A stretch of DNA of 64,000 bases, taken from NCBI GenBank assembly GCA_019752015.1, contig JAIEMQ010000038.1:61158-125157 (forward strand). The letters run 5' to 3'. The first letter of the stretch is position 1. The number at the start of each line of letters is the position of its first letter. The translations under genes were made by a program, and so were the position numbers. This document shows positions 31,858-40,819 of this stretch, one piece after another. This stretch comes from Cyanobacteriota bacterium. Lineage in GTDB: Bacteria > Acidobacteriota > Vicinamibacteria > Vicinamibacterales > UBA2999. The notes under the pieces were generated by a model. It did no database searches. It worked only from the letters and a program-made list of their open reading frames with translations, and was not told the DNA's origin.

Positions 31858-32675
31858 ACGAAGCGAGGCTTGCGGGGCCCGTGCGGAGCTTCGGCCTCGG
31901 CCGGACGAGCGGGCCTGCTCAAATACCACAACATGAACAGGCTCAGCGGCGCGAGCACGATCGAGATGAACTGCGACGTCGAGACCGCGTTGAAGACCAT
32001 GCCGCGATCGTCGCCGCGGAAGAATTCAATGATGAAGCGCAGCACCGCGTAGAGGAACGCGAAGCTCCAGAAGGTCCGGCCGGCGAAATGGCCGGGCCGT
32101 TTTTCGAGGATCAGCAGTGCGGCCAGAATTACGAGACCGGCCGCCGATTCATACAGCTGCGTGGGATGGAGCGCGACGTTGAGCGGCGTGCCGACGTTGA
32201 GATTCGCGACCGGATCGGTAAACGTCACCGCCCACGCGACATCGGTGGGCTTGCCGTAGCAGCAGCCCGCCATCAAACATCCCAGTCTGCCGACCATGTA
32301 ACCGAGCGCAATGCCCGGAGCGAACAGGTCGCCAGACGGCCACAGCGGCAGGCGGTGCTTTTTCAATTGCCAGATGCAGACGACGATCGCCGAGATCAAT
32401 CCGCCGTAGAACACGCCGCCGGAGCGCAGCAGCGTCATGAACTCCTGCCAGCTGCTGGTGAAGTGCTTGAAGTCGACAATGAAGAGCAGGGCCTTGGCGC
32501 CGACGAGCGCGGCGATGATCACCCAGATCAGGAGGTCCATGATCCTGTTGGCGTCGACGCCGGCGCCGCGGGCGCGCTTGACGGCGAGCCACAAGCCCAG
32601 CAGGTAGGCCGAGGCGAGCAGCACGCCGTACGAATAGATGGTGAGCGGGCCGGCGCTAAACAGGATTGGATGCAC
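31854..32675 (-). CDS. lgt: Prolipoprotein diacylglyceryl transferase
   Basis: First enzyme of lipoprotein maturation: it moves diacylglycerol from phosphatidylglycerol to the lipobox cysteine. 273 aa, seven spans. The family signature GRLGCLMAGCCYGKPTD lies at about 131-147 with the key Arg-Leu-Gly-Cys; HPTQLYES (about 167-174) and FFRGDDRG (about 223-230) are also characteristic. GTG start at 32675, inside the end of lspA (20-nt overlap), and ATGA overlap with rluD downstream. Lgt and LspA being neighbours is functionally sensible, because they act consecutively. Confidence 0.96.
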   Translation of the reverse strand: MHPILFSAGPLTIYSYGVLLASAYLLGLWLAVKRARGAGVDANRIMDLLIWVIIAALVGAKALLFIVDFKHFTSSWQEFMTLLRSGGVFYGGLISAIVVCIWQLKKHRLPLWPSGDLFAPGIALGYMVGRLGCLMAGCCYGKPTDVAWAVTFTDPVANLNVGTPLNVALHPTQLYESAAGLVILAALLILEKRPGHFAGRTFWSFAFLYAVLRFIIEFFRGDDRGMVFNAVSTSQFISIVLAPLSLFMLWYLSRPARPAEAEAPHGPRKPRFV

Positions 32676-33156
32676 GTTTACCTAGTCCAAGGATATCGAG
32701 AATCATGAAGATCACGCCAACGGTGATCGCGGCATCCGCGACGTTGAACGCCCAGAAGTGCCAGCCGTTCCAGTAGGCATCGACGAAATCCAGCACATAG
32801 CCGGCGGTCGCGCGATCGATCAGGTTGCCGACGGCGCCGCCGAGCACGCCGGCCACGCCGATGCGCGCCAGTCGATCGCTCAGGGGGACGGTCACCGCAT
32901 ACCAGGCGACGCCGCCCAGCGCAATCGCCGCCACCAGGGATAACACGACCGTCTTGAACGGAAACTCCACCGCGTTCAGCATGCCGAACGCGGCGCCGGT
33001 ATTGTGCACGCGCGTCAGGTCGAGGAAGCCGGGAATGACCTCGATGCTTTCGTGCAGCGTCAGCGCCGGGCGCACCACGGCCTTCGTGATCTGATCGGCG
33101 ATCACGAGCGTCACGGTGATGATGAGCTCGAGCCGGCGTGATGCGAACACGCTCAC
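32656..33156 (-). CDS. lspA: Lipoprotein signal peptidase (signal peptidase II)
   Basis: Aspartyl peptidase that cleaves lipoprotein signal peptides after lipidation by Lgt. 166 aa, four spans. The catalytic motifs are visible: GVLGGAVGNLIDR (about 107-119) and VLDFVDAYW then FNVADAAI (about 125-144), supplying the two aspartates. The start GTG 33156 overlaps the ileS stop (GTGA). A much longer frame continues upstream through ileS in another frame and is not the gene. Confidence 0.95.
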   Translation of the reverse strand: MSVFASRRLELIITVTLVIADQITKAVVRPALTLHESIEVIPGFLDLTRVHNTGAAFGMLNAVEFPFKTVVLSLVAAIALGGVAWYAVTVPLSDRLARIGVAGVLGGAVGNLIDRATAGYVLDFVDAYWNGWHFWAFNVADAAITVGVIFMILDILGLGKRASNPV

Positions 33157-35903
33157 AGGCTTACCGGCTCGGCCAGCGCTTCGACGCAGCGCGGACACAA
33201 TCCCTGGCGATCCGGCTCGGCGCTGACCGCCGGCACGTAACGCCAGCAGCGCTCGCACTTGGTCCCAGTGGCCCGCTCCACAACAACCTGCGGGCCACCT
33301 TCGGGCCTGGGGCTTGGGGCCTGGGACTCGAGGTCGACCTCGGACACGCCAAACAGGGTCGGCAAGAAGGCTTCGTACTGGCGCAACAGCTTCGCCGCAT
33401 CGCCGCCGGCTTCGAGCACGACTCGCGCGGAAAGATTCGCGGTGATGGTCTTGTCCTTGCGCTTTTCTTCGAGCTGCAGGTTGACCTGATCGCGGACCGC
33501 GACCAGCGCCGACCACCGCTCGAGGAGCGCGGCGTCCTTCCACTGATCGAGATCGCGCGGGAAGAGCGCCATGTGCACCGATTCTTCGCGTGGTCCCGGC
33601 AACATCCTCCACAACTCGTCCATCGTCACCGACAGCACCGGCGCGAGCAGGCGAGCGAGTCCCTCGACGATGATGAACATCGCGGTCTGGCCGGAGCGGC
33701 GCGCTTCGGACTTCGCGCCGAGCGTGTACATGCGGTCCTTGGTCACGTCGACGTAAAACGCGCTCAGATCGACGGTGATCAACTGGTTCGCGATCTGGAA
33801 GATCGCGGGGTAGTCGTAGTCCTCGTAGGCCTTGACCATTTTGCCGGCGGCCTCGGCGTACTTGGCCAGCACGTAGCGGTCGATCTCCAGCATCTTTGCC
33901 TTCGGGACGCTGTCGTCCTTCGGATCGAAGTCGTAGAGATTGGCGACCAGCACGCGGATCACGTTGCGGATCTTCCGATAGCTCTCGACCGTCCTCGACA
34001 GCACTTCCTTGCCGAGGTTGATGTCGTAGCGATAGTCGACCATCGTGACCCACAGGCGCAGGATTTCGGAGCCGCTCTGCTTGATGATGTCCTGCGGCGC
34101 GATGGTGTTGCCGAGCGACTTCGACATCTTGCGGCCGTTCTCGTCCATCACGAAGCCGTGCGTCAGCACCTGATTGAACGGCGCGCGGCCGCGCGTGCCG
34201 ATGCCGACGAGGAGCGAGCTGTGGAACCAGCCGCGATGTTGATCGCTGCCTTCAAGATAGATGTCGGCGGGCCAGTGATGATCCTCGCGGAACGGCAGCA
34301 CCGCCTCGTGGCTCGATCCGGAATCGAACCACACGTCGAGAATGTTGCCTTCGCGCTCGAATCCGGTATGGCCGCATTCGGCGCACTTCATGCCTTCGGG
34401 GATGAACTCTTCGACTGGCCGCTCGTACCACGAGTCGGCGCCGTAGACATCGAACACCGATGCCGCTTTTTCGACGAGCGCCTTCGTCAGCACCGGCGTG
34501 CCGCACCTGGCGCAGTCCATCGCCGGGATCGGCACACCCCAGGCGCGCTGGCGCGAGATGCACCAGTCGGGGCGGTTCGCGATCATGCCTTCGATGCGCG
34601 CCTGGCCCCATGAGGGGATCCAGCGCGTGTCCTTGATCGACTGCAGCGCGCGGGTGCGGAAATCCTTCGCGTCCATCGCGATGAACCACTGCGAGGTGGC
34701 CAGGAAGATCACCGGGTTGTGGCAGCGCCAGCAATGCGGATACTGGTGCTCGAAGTCTTCGCGATACCAGAGCCGGCCGCGCTCCTTCAGCGCCGCTTCG
34801 ACTTTCGGATTGGCGTCCCACACCTTCAAGCCGGCGAACAGCTCGACCGACTCGTTGTAGTGACCGCCGGCATCGAGCGGCGCATAAATCTCGAGACCGT
34901 ACTTGACGCCGGTCTTGTAGTCGTCGGCGCCATGGCCCGGAGCGGTATGCACCGCGCCCGTGCCGGCATCGAGCGTCACGTAGTCAGCGAGGACGCCGAG
35001 CGAGTCGCGATCGTACAGCGGATGACGGAACACGACGCGCTCCATCTCCTTGCCCGGAAAAGTCTTCAGCAGTTTGTCGAAGGACTTGCCGATCTTCTTG
35101 CCGATCGTTTCCGCAAGCTCCTTTGCGACGATGACTTTCTTTCCATCGACGTCGTACAACCCGTACTCGAAGTCCGGATGGAATGCGATCGCCAGGTTGT
35201 TCGGGATCGTCCATGGCGTCGTCGTCCAGATCAGGACCGACGCGTCGCCATCCTTCATCGGGAACCCGACGTAGATCGACGGCGAGACGTGCTGCTCGTA
35301 CTCGACCTCGGCTTCGGCAAGCGCGGTGCGGCAATGCGTGCACCAGTGCACCGGCTTCTTGCCCTTGTAGACCATGTCCTGCTCGACGAACTTGCCGAGC
35401 GCGCGCACGATCGCCGCCTGGTACTCGAACTTCAGCGTCTTGTACGGATCATCCCAGGTGCCGAGGATGCCGAGCCGCTTGAAGTCCTTGCGCTGGATGT
35501 CGACGTACTTTTCGGCATAGGCGCGGCACTCGCGGCGGAAGTCCGCCACGCTCATCTGTTTTTTCTTCGGTCCGAGCTCGCGATCGACTTTCAGCTCGAT
35601 CGGCAGGCCGTGGCAATCCCAGCCCGGGATGTACGGCGCATCGAAGCCGAGCATGTTGTGCGACTTGACGACCAGGTCCTTGAGAATCTTGTTGAGCGCG
35701 TGACCCATGTGGATCTCGCCGTTCGCGTACGGCGGACCGTCGTGCAGCAGGTACTTCGTCGCGCCCTTCCGGGCGCCGCGAATCTTGCCGTAGAGGTCCA
35801 TCGCGTCCCAGCGGGCCACGGTTTCCGGCTCGGTCGTCTCCAGGTTCGCCTTCATCGAGAAAGCGGTCCTCGGCAGGTTGCACGTATCTTTCCAGTCGGC
35901 CAT
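33153..35903 (-). CDS. ileS: Isoleucyl-tRNA synthetase
   Basis: Class I aminoacyl-tRNA synthetase, 916 aa from ATG 35903. The HIGH motif reads HMGH (residues 65-68) within PPYANGEIHMGHAL. KMSKS is at 592-596 (GRKMSKSLGN). The editing (CP1) domain contains the WTTTPWTIPNN sequence, and the C-terminal zinc ribbon has CERCW and CPRC, as in the bacterial type. Alternative upstream starts lie beyond the divergent M16 start and are rejected. It begins the ileS-lspA-lgt-rluD overlapping operon. The promoter must lie within the 28-bp gap or inside the M16 gene. Confidence 0.97.
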   Translation of the reverse strand: MADWKDTCNLPRTAFSMKANLETTEPETVARWDAMDLYGKIRGARKGATKYLLHDGPPYANGEIHMGHALNKILKDLVVKSHNMLGFDAPYIPGWDCHGLPIELKVDRELGPKKKQMSVADFRRECRAYAEKYVDIQRKDFKRLGILGTWDDPYKTLKFEYQAAIVRALGKFVEQDMVYKGKKPVHWCTHCRTALAEAEVEYEQHVSPSIYVGFPMKDGDASVLIWTTTPWTIPNNLAIAFHPDFEYGLYDVDGKKVIVAKELAETIGKKIGKSFDKLLKTFPGKEMERVVFRHPLYDRDSLGVLADYVTLDAGTGAVHTAPGHGADDYKTGVKYGLEIYAPLDAGGHYNESVELFAGLKVWDANPKVEAALKERGRLWYREDFEHQYPHCWRCHNPVIFLATSQWFIAMDAKDFRTRALQSIKDTRWIPSWGQARIEGMIANRPDWCISRQRAWGVPIPAMDCARCGTPVLTKALVEKAASVFDVYGADSWYERPVEEFIPEGMKCAECGHTGFEREGNILDVWFDSGSSHEAVLPFREDHHWPADIYLEGSDQHRGWFHSSLLVGIGTRGRAPFNQVLTHGFVMDENGRKMSKSLGNTIAPQDIIKQSGSEILRLWVTMVDYRYDINLGKEVLSRTVESYRKIRNVIRVLVANLYDFDPKDDSVPKAKMLEIDRYVLAKYAEAAGKMVKAYEDYDYPAIFQIANQLITVDLSAFYVDVTKDRMYTLGAKSEARRSGQTAMFIIVEGLARLLAPVLSVTMDELWRMLPGPREESVHMALFPRDLDQWKDAALLERWSALVAVRDQVNLQLEEKRKDKTITANLSARVVLEAGGDAAKLLRQYEAFLPTLFGVSEVDLESQAPSPRPEGGPQVVVERATGTKCERCWRYVPAVSAEPDRQGLCPRCVEALAEPVSL

Positions 35904-35931
35904 ACCTATCTCTCTATTGTACTGTGGGGAC

Positions 35932-37206
35932 ATGGTGCAGGAGACGGTGCTGGGGAACGGGCTGAAGGTGTTGATCGAGGAGGTCCACACGGCGCCGCTG
36001 GCGTCGGTGTGGTGCTGGTATCGCGTCGGCTCGAAGGACGAAGCGCCGGGCATGACCGGCGTGTCGCACTGGTGCGAGCACATGAATTTCAAGGGGACGA
36101 AGAACATCCCCCGCGATCAGGTCAAGGGCATCATCGAGAAATTCGGCGGCAGCTGGAACGGCTACACCTGGATCGATCAGACGACGTATCTCGAGACGGC
36201 GTCGAAGGACGCGCTCGATCGGATGCTGTTCATCGAGGCCGAGCGCATGGACGGTTGCCTCTACGATCCGGCCGACTGCGAGTCGGAGCGCACGGTGATC
36301 ATCTCCGAGCTGCAGGGCGGCGAGAACGATCCGGAGCAGCTGCTCGACATCGAGGTCACCTCGGCCGCGTTCAAGGTACATCCCTATCACCATCCGACGA
36401 TCGGCTGGCTGACGGATCTGAAGACGATGACTCGGGAGGATCTCTACGGCCACTACCGCAAGTACTACGTGCCGTCGAACGCGACGCTGGTGGTCGTCGG
36501 CGACGTCGATACCGCCGCGACGTTGAAGAACGTCGAGAAACATTTCGGCGCCATTCCGCCGGGCTCGGTTCCGCCTCGCATCAGGCAAATCGAGCCCGAG
36601 CAGCAGGCCGAGCGCCGCGTCGTGCTGCGCAAGCCGGGAACGACCGCGTACATCAAGGCGGCGTTCCATGCGCCGTCGTTCGAAGACGATGCGTTCTTTC
36701 CGCTGCTCGTTGCCGACGCGGTGCTGAACGGCGCGGCCGGTCTCAACATCTGGTCGGGCGGCGGCGTGTCGCGGCCGCAGCGCAGCGCGCGCCTGTATCG
36801 CGCGCTCGTCGACCAGGGCCTGGCGTCGAGCGTCACGGGACAGCTGATGCCGACGCAGCACCCGTATCTCTACGGCATCTACGCGAGCGTTGCGGAAGGG
36901 CAGTCGCTGTCGGCGGTTGAGGAAGTGCTGCTGCGCGAGATCAATTACCTGCGTGAGGACGGCATCACGCCGCAGGAGCTCGTCAAGGTGCAGGCCCAGC
37001 TGCGCGCGCGCTTCGTCTACGACGGCGACAGCGTCACCGACATCGCGCACCAGATTGGCTACTTCGAGACCATTTCAACGTGGCCGGCCTACAACATGCT
37101 GCGCGTCCGTCTCGATGCGGTGACGGTGGAGCAGGTGCACGCCGCGGTGACGAAATATCTGACACCGTCGAACCGCACGATCGGGTGGTTCGAACCGCAA
37201 AAATGA
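35932..37206 (+). CDS. M16 zinc peptidase, catalytic-type subunit
   Basis: Insulinase-family metallopeptidase, 424 aa, size of an M16B half-clamshell subunit. The zinc motif HWCEH (residues 46-50, HxxEH) is intact, with a downstream ligand glutamate region SERTVIISELQG (about 119-130). The C-terminal half lacks the usual Arg/Tyr pair: where related proteins read RE-KRGLAYS, this one has RALVDQGLASS. No signal peptide, so cytoplasmic as annotated from ATG 35932. A second M16-type protein with the converse pattern is encoded at 42296-43570, so a heterodimer is plausible. Divergent from ileS, with 28 bp between starts. Confidence 0.93.
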   Translation: MVQETVLGNGLKVLIEEVHTAPLASVWCWYRVGSKDEAPGMTGVSHWCEHMNFKGTKNIPRDQVKGIIEKFGGSWNGYTWIDQTTYLETASKDALDRMLFIEAERMDGCLYDPADCESERTVIISELQGGENDPEQLLDIEVTSAAFKVHPYHHPTIGWLTDLKTMTREDLYGHYRKYYVPSNATLVVVGDVDTAATLKNVEKHFGAIPPGSVPPRIRQIEPEQQAERRVVLRKPGTTAYIKAAFHAPSFEDDAFFPLLVADAVLNGAAGLNIWSGGGVSRPQRSARLYRALVDQGLASSVTGQLMPTQHPYLYGIYASVAEGQSLSAVEEVLLREINYLREDGITPQELVKVQAQLRARFVYDGDSVTDIAHQIGYFETISTWPAYNMLRVRLDAVTVEQVHAAVTKYLTPSNRTIGWFEPQK

Positions 37207-37207
37207 T

Positions 37208-37346
37208 TTTGTGATTTGGCGATTTGGCGATCTCGTGATTTCAAATCACGTCATCTCGTGATTTCACATCACGTCATCTCGTGATTTCAAATCACGTCAT
37301 CTCGTGATCTCAAATCGCGAGGTCACGAGATCACCAAATCACCAAA
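37208..37346. repeat. Tandem array of a 23-nt palindromic repeat between convergent genes
   Basis: Four units of about 23 nt (ATCTCGTGATTTCAAATCAC then GTC) run from about 37229 to 37320. Each unit holds GTGATTT-C-AAATCAC, a perfect palindrome with a one-base centre in the intact copies. The flanks GATTTGGCGATTTGGCGA and the complementary TCACCAAATCACCAAATC can pair, so the full array may fold into one large stem. It fills the whole gap between the convergent M16 gene and the gene ending at 37347. Confidence 0.8.
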
Positions 37347-38276
37347 TCATTTGGTGACTATCACCGTGACGTTTTCGTAGGTGAAGAGCGAGCCGTCGCT
37401 CGCGACGCCGCGAAGCACGTAGGTTCCGGGCTCGCTGAACGTCACCTGCGTCTGCCATTTGTTGTCGGCCGGCGGCAGCGGAATGGTCCACGGCGGCGAC
37501 CACGGCGAATTCGCGTAGGCGCGCGTGTCGGTCCACGTCTTCATCTGATCCGGCGTGAATTTCACCGCCGCCGCGTTGCCGCGATAGACGATCCACGAGA
37601 ACCGCAGTCCCGGTCCGCTCTGCGCCACGATCGACGACGGCGGGCGATACAGCGCTGCGGCGGAGATCGTCGGCGTTTGTCCTTCCGGCAGCGGCTTCGG
37701 CGATCCGCGCCGGGCGGGAATGTTGTCCGGATCCTTTGCCGTCGCCACCAGCGAAACGGGCTCGCCGGCCTTGACGCTGCGCTTTGTTTCCACGACCGTG
37801 AGCTCGGGCGGAATGTTGGTGCGCAGCTCGTCGCGCAAGCTGCCGAAATCGCCGCCGACCTCGGTCGAGATCACCTGCGGATCGATTTGGTAGTCGCTCT
37901 TCAACGACGCGTAGGCCTTCTCGGTCTTGCCGTTCGCGGTCAGCGTCCAGATCAATTCCTTGTTGCCGAAATCCGCTGGCACGCGGATCGAAAACAGGAA
38001 TGGGTTGCGACGTGGGTAGAAGTGCGTCGGCTGTCCCTGGTCGGGGCCGCCCGGCTCGATCGCGTTCATCGCGCCGACGGGAATATCGAACTCCTGCTGC
38101 CAGTTCGAATTCATGTAGCCGAACACCAGCGTGAACGAGCCGTCGGCGTTCGGCGCCCAGCCCTCGTAGGCGGGATTGAGGCCCTGGCCGCTCGAATACA
38201 TGAAGCGAGTCTGGGCGGCGCCGGCGAGAGAGAGCGCGGCGGTCAGTGCGACCGTGATCAGGACCCGTCGCCGCAT
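37347..38276 (-). CDS. Exported protein of unknown function
   Basis: 309 aa with a Sec signal peptide (MRRRVLITVALTAALSLAGA, cleavage after about residue 21). The mature part is beta-rich: FTLVFGYMNSNWQQEFDIPVG near 42-62, RVPADFGNKELIWTLTANG near 92-110, and an Ig/PKD-like end QVTFSEPGTYVLRGVASDGSLF near 279-300. No catalytic motif is recognised. It overlaps the stop of the cytochrome/copper-enzyme-like gene by TGATG and must be co-expressed with it; the pair may work together. Conserved in acidobacterial genomes as far as I recall, but unnamed. Confidence 0.8.
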   Translation of the reverse strand: MRRRVLITVALTAALSLAGAAQTRFMYSSGQGLNPAYEGWAPNADGSFTLVFGYMNSNWQQEFDIPVGAMNAIEPGGPDQGQPTHFYPRRNPFLFSIRVPADFGNKELIWTLTANGKTEKAYASLKSDYQIDPQVISTEVGGDFGSLRDELRTNIPPELTVVETKRSVKAGEPVSLVATAKDPDNIPARRGSPKPLPEGQTPTISAAALYRPPSSIVAQSGPGLRFSWIVYRGNAAAVKFTPDQMKTWTDTRAYANSPWSPPWTIPLPPADNKWQTQVTFSEPGTYVLRGVASDGSLFTYENVTVIVTK

Positions 38277-39718
38277 CACTGTTGCTGTCCCGGCGCGCGC
38301 GTCGCGGTCGTTGGCGTCGCCTGCACCGGCGGCGCCCAGCACAACGGACAACCGATGTCGTAGTCGTTGCGCGTTTTCATGTTGGCGCGGCGCTTCGCCA
38401 TCTCCGCCTGGAATTGCTCTTCGGTCAGCGAGACCGAGTAGCCGAGATCGATGAACATGTTGGCGATCGATCGGCGGCCGCCGCCCGCCCAGTTGCGCGA
38501 GTCGGCCGGGTTCTTGTTTTCCTTCGTCGTGTCGAGGAAGCCGATTAAGTGGACGATCGTCCCCTTCGGCAGCAGCGGCGCCTTGTCGTCCTCGTAGACG
38601 TACTGCTTGACCCAGTTGTGATCGTAGCCGACGCAGTTCAGCGTCAGGATGTTGTGTCCCCAGATCGCTTCGAGGCACATGCGCACGCCGGGCGCGTGCA
38701 GGTGCGGCTCGAACGCGATGATCTTGGTGTGCTCCTGCAGCGTCGCGTACGAGTGCAGCTCCTGGTTCGCCTTGTCCGGCTTGACGTCGAGGTCGATGCC
38801 GTTGCCGAGGCGCAGCGTCGAGCGCTTGTATTGCGGCTGGTAGCCTTTCGGGAAGAAGCGGAACGCGAACTCGAGATGCGCCTTCGTCTCCCGGCCGTTC
38901 GAATGCAGGTGATACGCGCTGAGCGCGAGCGCGGAATTCTTCGCGAGCAGGCGGCCCGCTTCCGGCGGGAAGATGTCGGGGTTGCGGCCGACTTCGTGAA
39001 TCGGCCAGCTCGTGCCCTGCGCTTCCGCATCGCCGGATCCGGTGCCGCCCTGGACGACGCTCTCATACGTCATGTGATGGAACACATAGCGCCCGCCGAC
39101 CGTCGTCGTCGTGCCGCCGACGGGGATGTCGTTCACTTCACGCACTTCGACGGACGCGACGTAACGATCTTCAGCCAATCCGGCCGGGACGGTGCCCAGT
39201 GATCCCCACTTGTCCGGTCCGCTCGCGGGAACGACGACATCCGGTGATCGCACGATCAGATCCGGCTCGCCGAGCTGCCACTTGTCCTCGTTGTCGAAGT
39301 CGAGCGCCTTCGGCATGTCGGCGGCATTGCCGCGCGGCGCGCCGGTGTCGACCCACTTCGCGATCATCGAGATCTCGCTCTCGCTGAGCGACGGATCGTG
39401 CTTGAAGCCCTGGATGCCGATGTTCTTCTCGACGAACCACGGCGGCATCACGCCGGCTTTCGGTCCAAGCCCGGTGCGCGTCTTGATCGATCGCGCCCAG
39501 GGCCGCACCTGTTCATACGTAATCAGCGCCATTGGCGCACCGCCGTCCGGGCGATGGCATCGCTGGCAGCTGCGCTGCAGGATCGGCGCAATGTGCCTGG
39601 TGAAAGTGACGTCGGCGACGGGCGCGGGCGCCTGTGCCGCCGGCGAGACGGACACCACACCGGCCATGGCCAAAGCGAGTAGAACGGCGGCGGCGATTCC
39701 GAAGAGATGTCGCTTCAT
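38276..39718 (-). CDS. Exported c-type cytochrome fused to a copper type II monooxygenase-like domain
   Basis: 480 aa. Signal peptide (1-29). The N-terminal cytochrome domain has the haem motif CQRCH (51-55) preceded by FTRHIAPILQRS. The rest (about 150-440) resembles the ascorbate-dependent monooxygenase/PHM fold, with histidine clusters FHHMTYES, LSAYHLHSNGRETKAH and EPHLHAPGVRM that could bind copper. The C-terminus is Thr/Pro-rich. Likely periplasmic oxidation coupled to an electron-transfer haem. The natural substrate is unknown. Upstream partner of the 37347-38276 gene. Confidence 0.78.
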   Translation of the reverse strand: MKRHLFGIAAAVLLALAMAGVVSVSPAAQAPAPVADVTFTRHIAPILQRSCQRCHRPDGGAPMALITYEQVRPWARSIKTRTGLGPKAGVMPPWFVEKNIGIQGFKHDPSLSESEISMIAKWVDTGAPRGNAADMPKALDFDNEDKWQLGEPDLIVRSPDVVVPASGPDKWGSLGTVPAGLAEDRYVASVEVREVNDIPVGGTTTTVGGRYVFHHMTYESVVQGGTGSGDAEAQGTSWPIHEVGRNPDIFPPEAGRLLAKNSALALSAYHLHSNGRETKAHLEFAFRFFPKGYQPQYKRSTLRLGNGIDLDVKPDKANQELHSYATLQEHTKIIAFEPHLHAPGVRMCLEAIWGHNILTLNCVGYDHNWVKQYVYEDDKAPLLPKGTIVHLIGFLDTTKENKNPADSRNWAGGGRRSIANMFIDLGYSVSLTEEQFQAEMAKRRANMKTRNDYDIGCPLCWAPPVQATPTTATRAPGQQQ

Positions 39719-39756
39719 GGCAGGAGGCTACGCCCATTCCCGCGGACCGTCAAATG

Positions 39757-39898
39757 AAGGGGCCGGGGATCTTTTTCGGCGAATCGAGTGTATTTTGGGC
39801 GTGAAAACTGCCCCGGGACCCTTATGGACACATCGGTATCGCGAGTTTTCGGCGTTTTGCGCGGTGTGATTGGCAAAATGATCCCCGGCCCCTTATTT
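39757..39898. repeat. Cluster of three interspersed-repeat copies at the start of the next gene
   Basis: 39757-39776 repeats the 20 nt at 551-570 exactly. 39875-39898 (AAAATGATCCCCGGCCCC then TTATTT) is an inverted copy like 1091-1108. 39804-39825 (AAAACTGCCCCGGGACCCTT then AT) is a variant with the same ends. Possible starts of the following gene (ATG 39824 and ATG 39878) lie within or at the edge of the last two copies. Confidence 0.75.
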
Positions 39899-40819
39899 CT
39901 GGCCGTCGCGGTAAGTGCTTCGGCGCAGACGGGTTATCGAGCGCCGCGGACGGCGGACGGCCAGCCGGATCTGCAGGGCATCTGGACCAACGCCACGCTC
40001 ACGCCGCTCGAGCGGCCGGCGGCGATGAAGGACAAGGCGTTCCTCACCGAAGAAGAAGCCGCGGCGATCGAGAAGCGCACCGCCGAGAATCGAGCCGCGA
40101 CGGACAAGATGGGGCCGCTCGCATCCGGCAGTTATAACCGCGCATGGTACGACGACGGCACCAGGGTGCTCGCCACGCGACAGACCTCACTCGTGGTCGA
40201 TCCTCCGGATGGGCGCGTGCCGGTCAGGCCGTCGGCCGAGGCGAGGCGCGACGACTATGCCGTGCGCAACGCCGACAGCTATGAATTCATGAGCCCGTGG
40301 GACCGCTGCATCACGCGCGGTGTGCCGGGCTCGATGTTTCCCGCCGGCTACAACAACGCCTGCCAAATCATCCAGACGCCGGGCTACGTGACGATTCACT
40401 ACGAGATGATCCACGACGCGCGGATCATCCCGCTCGACAATCGTCCACGATCCAAACGCATGCGCACGTGGATGGGCGAACCGCGCGGCCGCTGGGACGG
40501 CGACACGCTGATCGTCGAGACGACGAACTACAACAACATCGGCTGGATCACGACCAGTGCTGCGAGCGCGCGCATCAAGGGCATCCCGCACACCGACCAG
40601 CTGCGCGTCGTCGAGCGGTTCACGCGCGTCTCGAAGGATGTGATCAATTACTCGGCGACGATCGACGACCCGGAGATCTACACGCGGCCGTGGACGATTT
40701 CATTTCCGCTGACGGCGGATCCCGACTACCGCATGTTCGAGTACGCGTGTCATGAGGGGAACTACGCGATCGAGAACATCCTGCGCGGCGCGAGGGCGCT
40801 CGAGAAGAAATCGCAGTAG
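39824..40819 (+). CDS. Exported protein of unknown function, PRTADGxPDL family
   Basis: 331 aa if started at ATG 39824, which gives a basic n-region (SRVFGVLRGVIGK) before the hydrophobic core PLFLAVAVSASA; ATG 39878 would give 313 aa without positive charges. The mature N-terminus has RTADGQPDLQGIWTNATLTPLE in two parts (RTADGQPDLQGIW, then TNATLTPLERP), a signature of a large, unnamed family of secreted acidobacterial and proteobacterial proteins. Conserved later parts are SPWDRCITRGVPGSM and RGRWDGDTLIVETTNYN. Function unknown. The start region lies on interspersed repeats, so the original N-terminus may have been replaced. Confidence 0.75.
   Translation: MDTSVSRVFGVLRGVIGKMIPGPLFLAVAVSASAQTGYRAPRTADGQPDLQGIWTNATLTPLERPAAMKDKAFLTEEEAAAIEKRTAENRAATDKMGPLASGSYNRAWYDDGTRVLATRQTSLVVDPPDGRVPVRPSAEARRDDYAVRNADSYEFMSPWDRCITRGVPGSMFPAGYNNACQIIQTPGYVTIHYEMIHDARIIPLDNRPRSKRMRTWMGEPRGRWDGDTLIVETTNYNNIGWITTSAASARIKGIPHTDQLRVVERFTRVSKDVINYSATIDDPEIYTRPWTISFPLTADPDYRMFEYACHEGNYAIENILRGARALEKKSQ

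Noticed and set aside
33138..34613. 491-codon plus-strand frame opposite ileS
   Set aside because: Shadow of ileS, which carries the HIGH, KMSKS and zinc-ribbon motifs.
37208..37346. Regular repeat array that might be a CRISPR
   Set aside because: Units are contiguous at a 23-nt period with no spacers, and there are no cas genes in the window.
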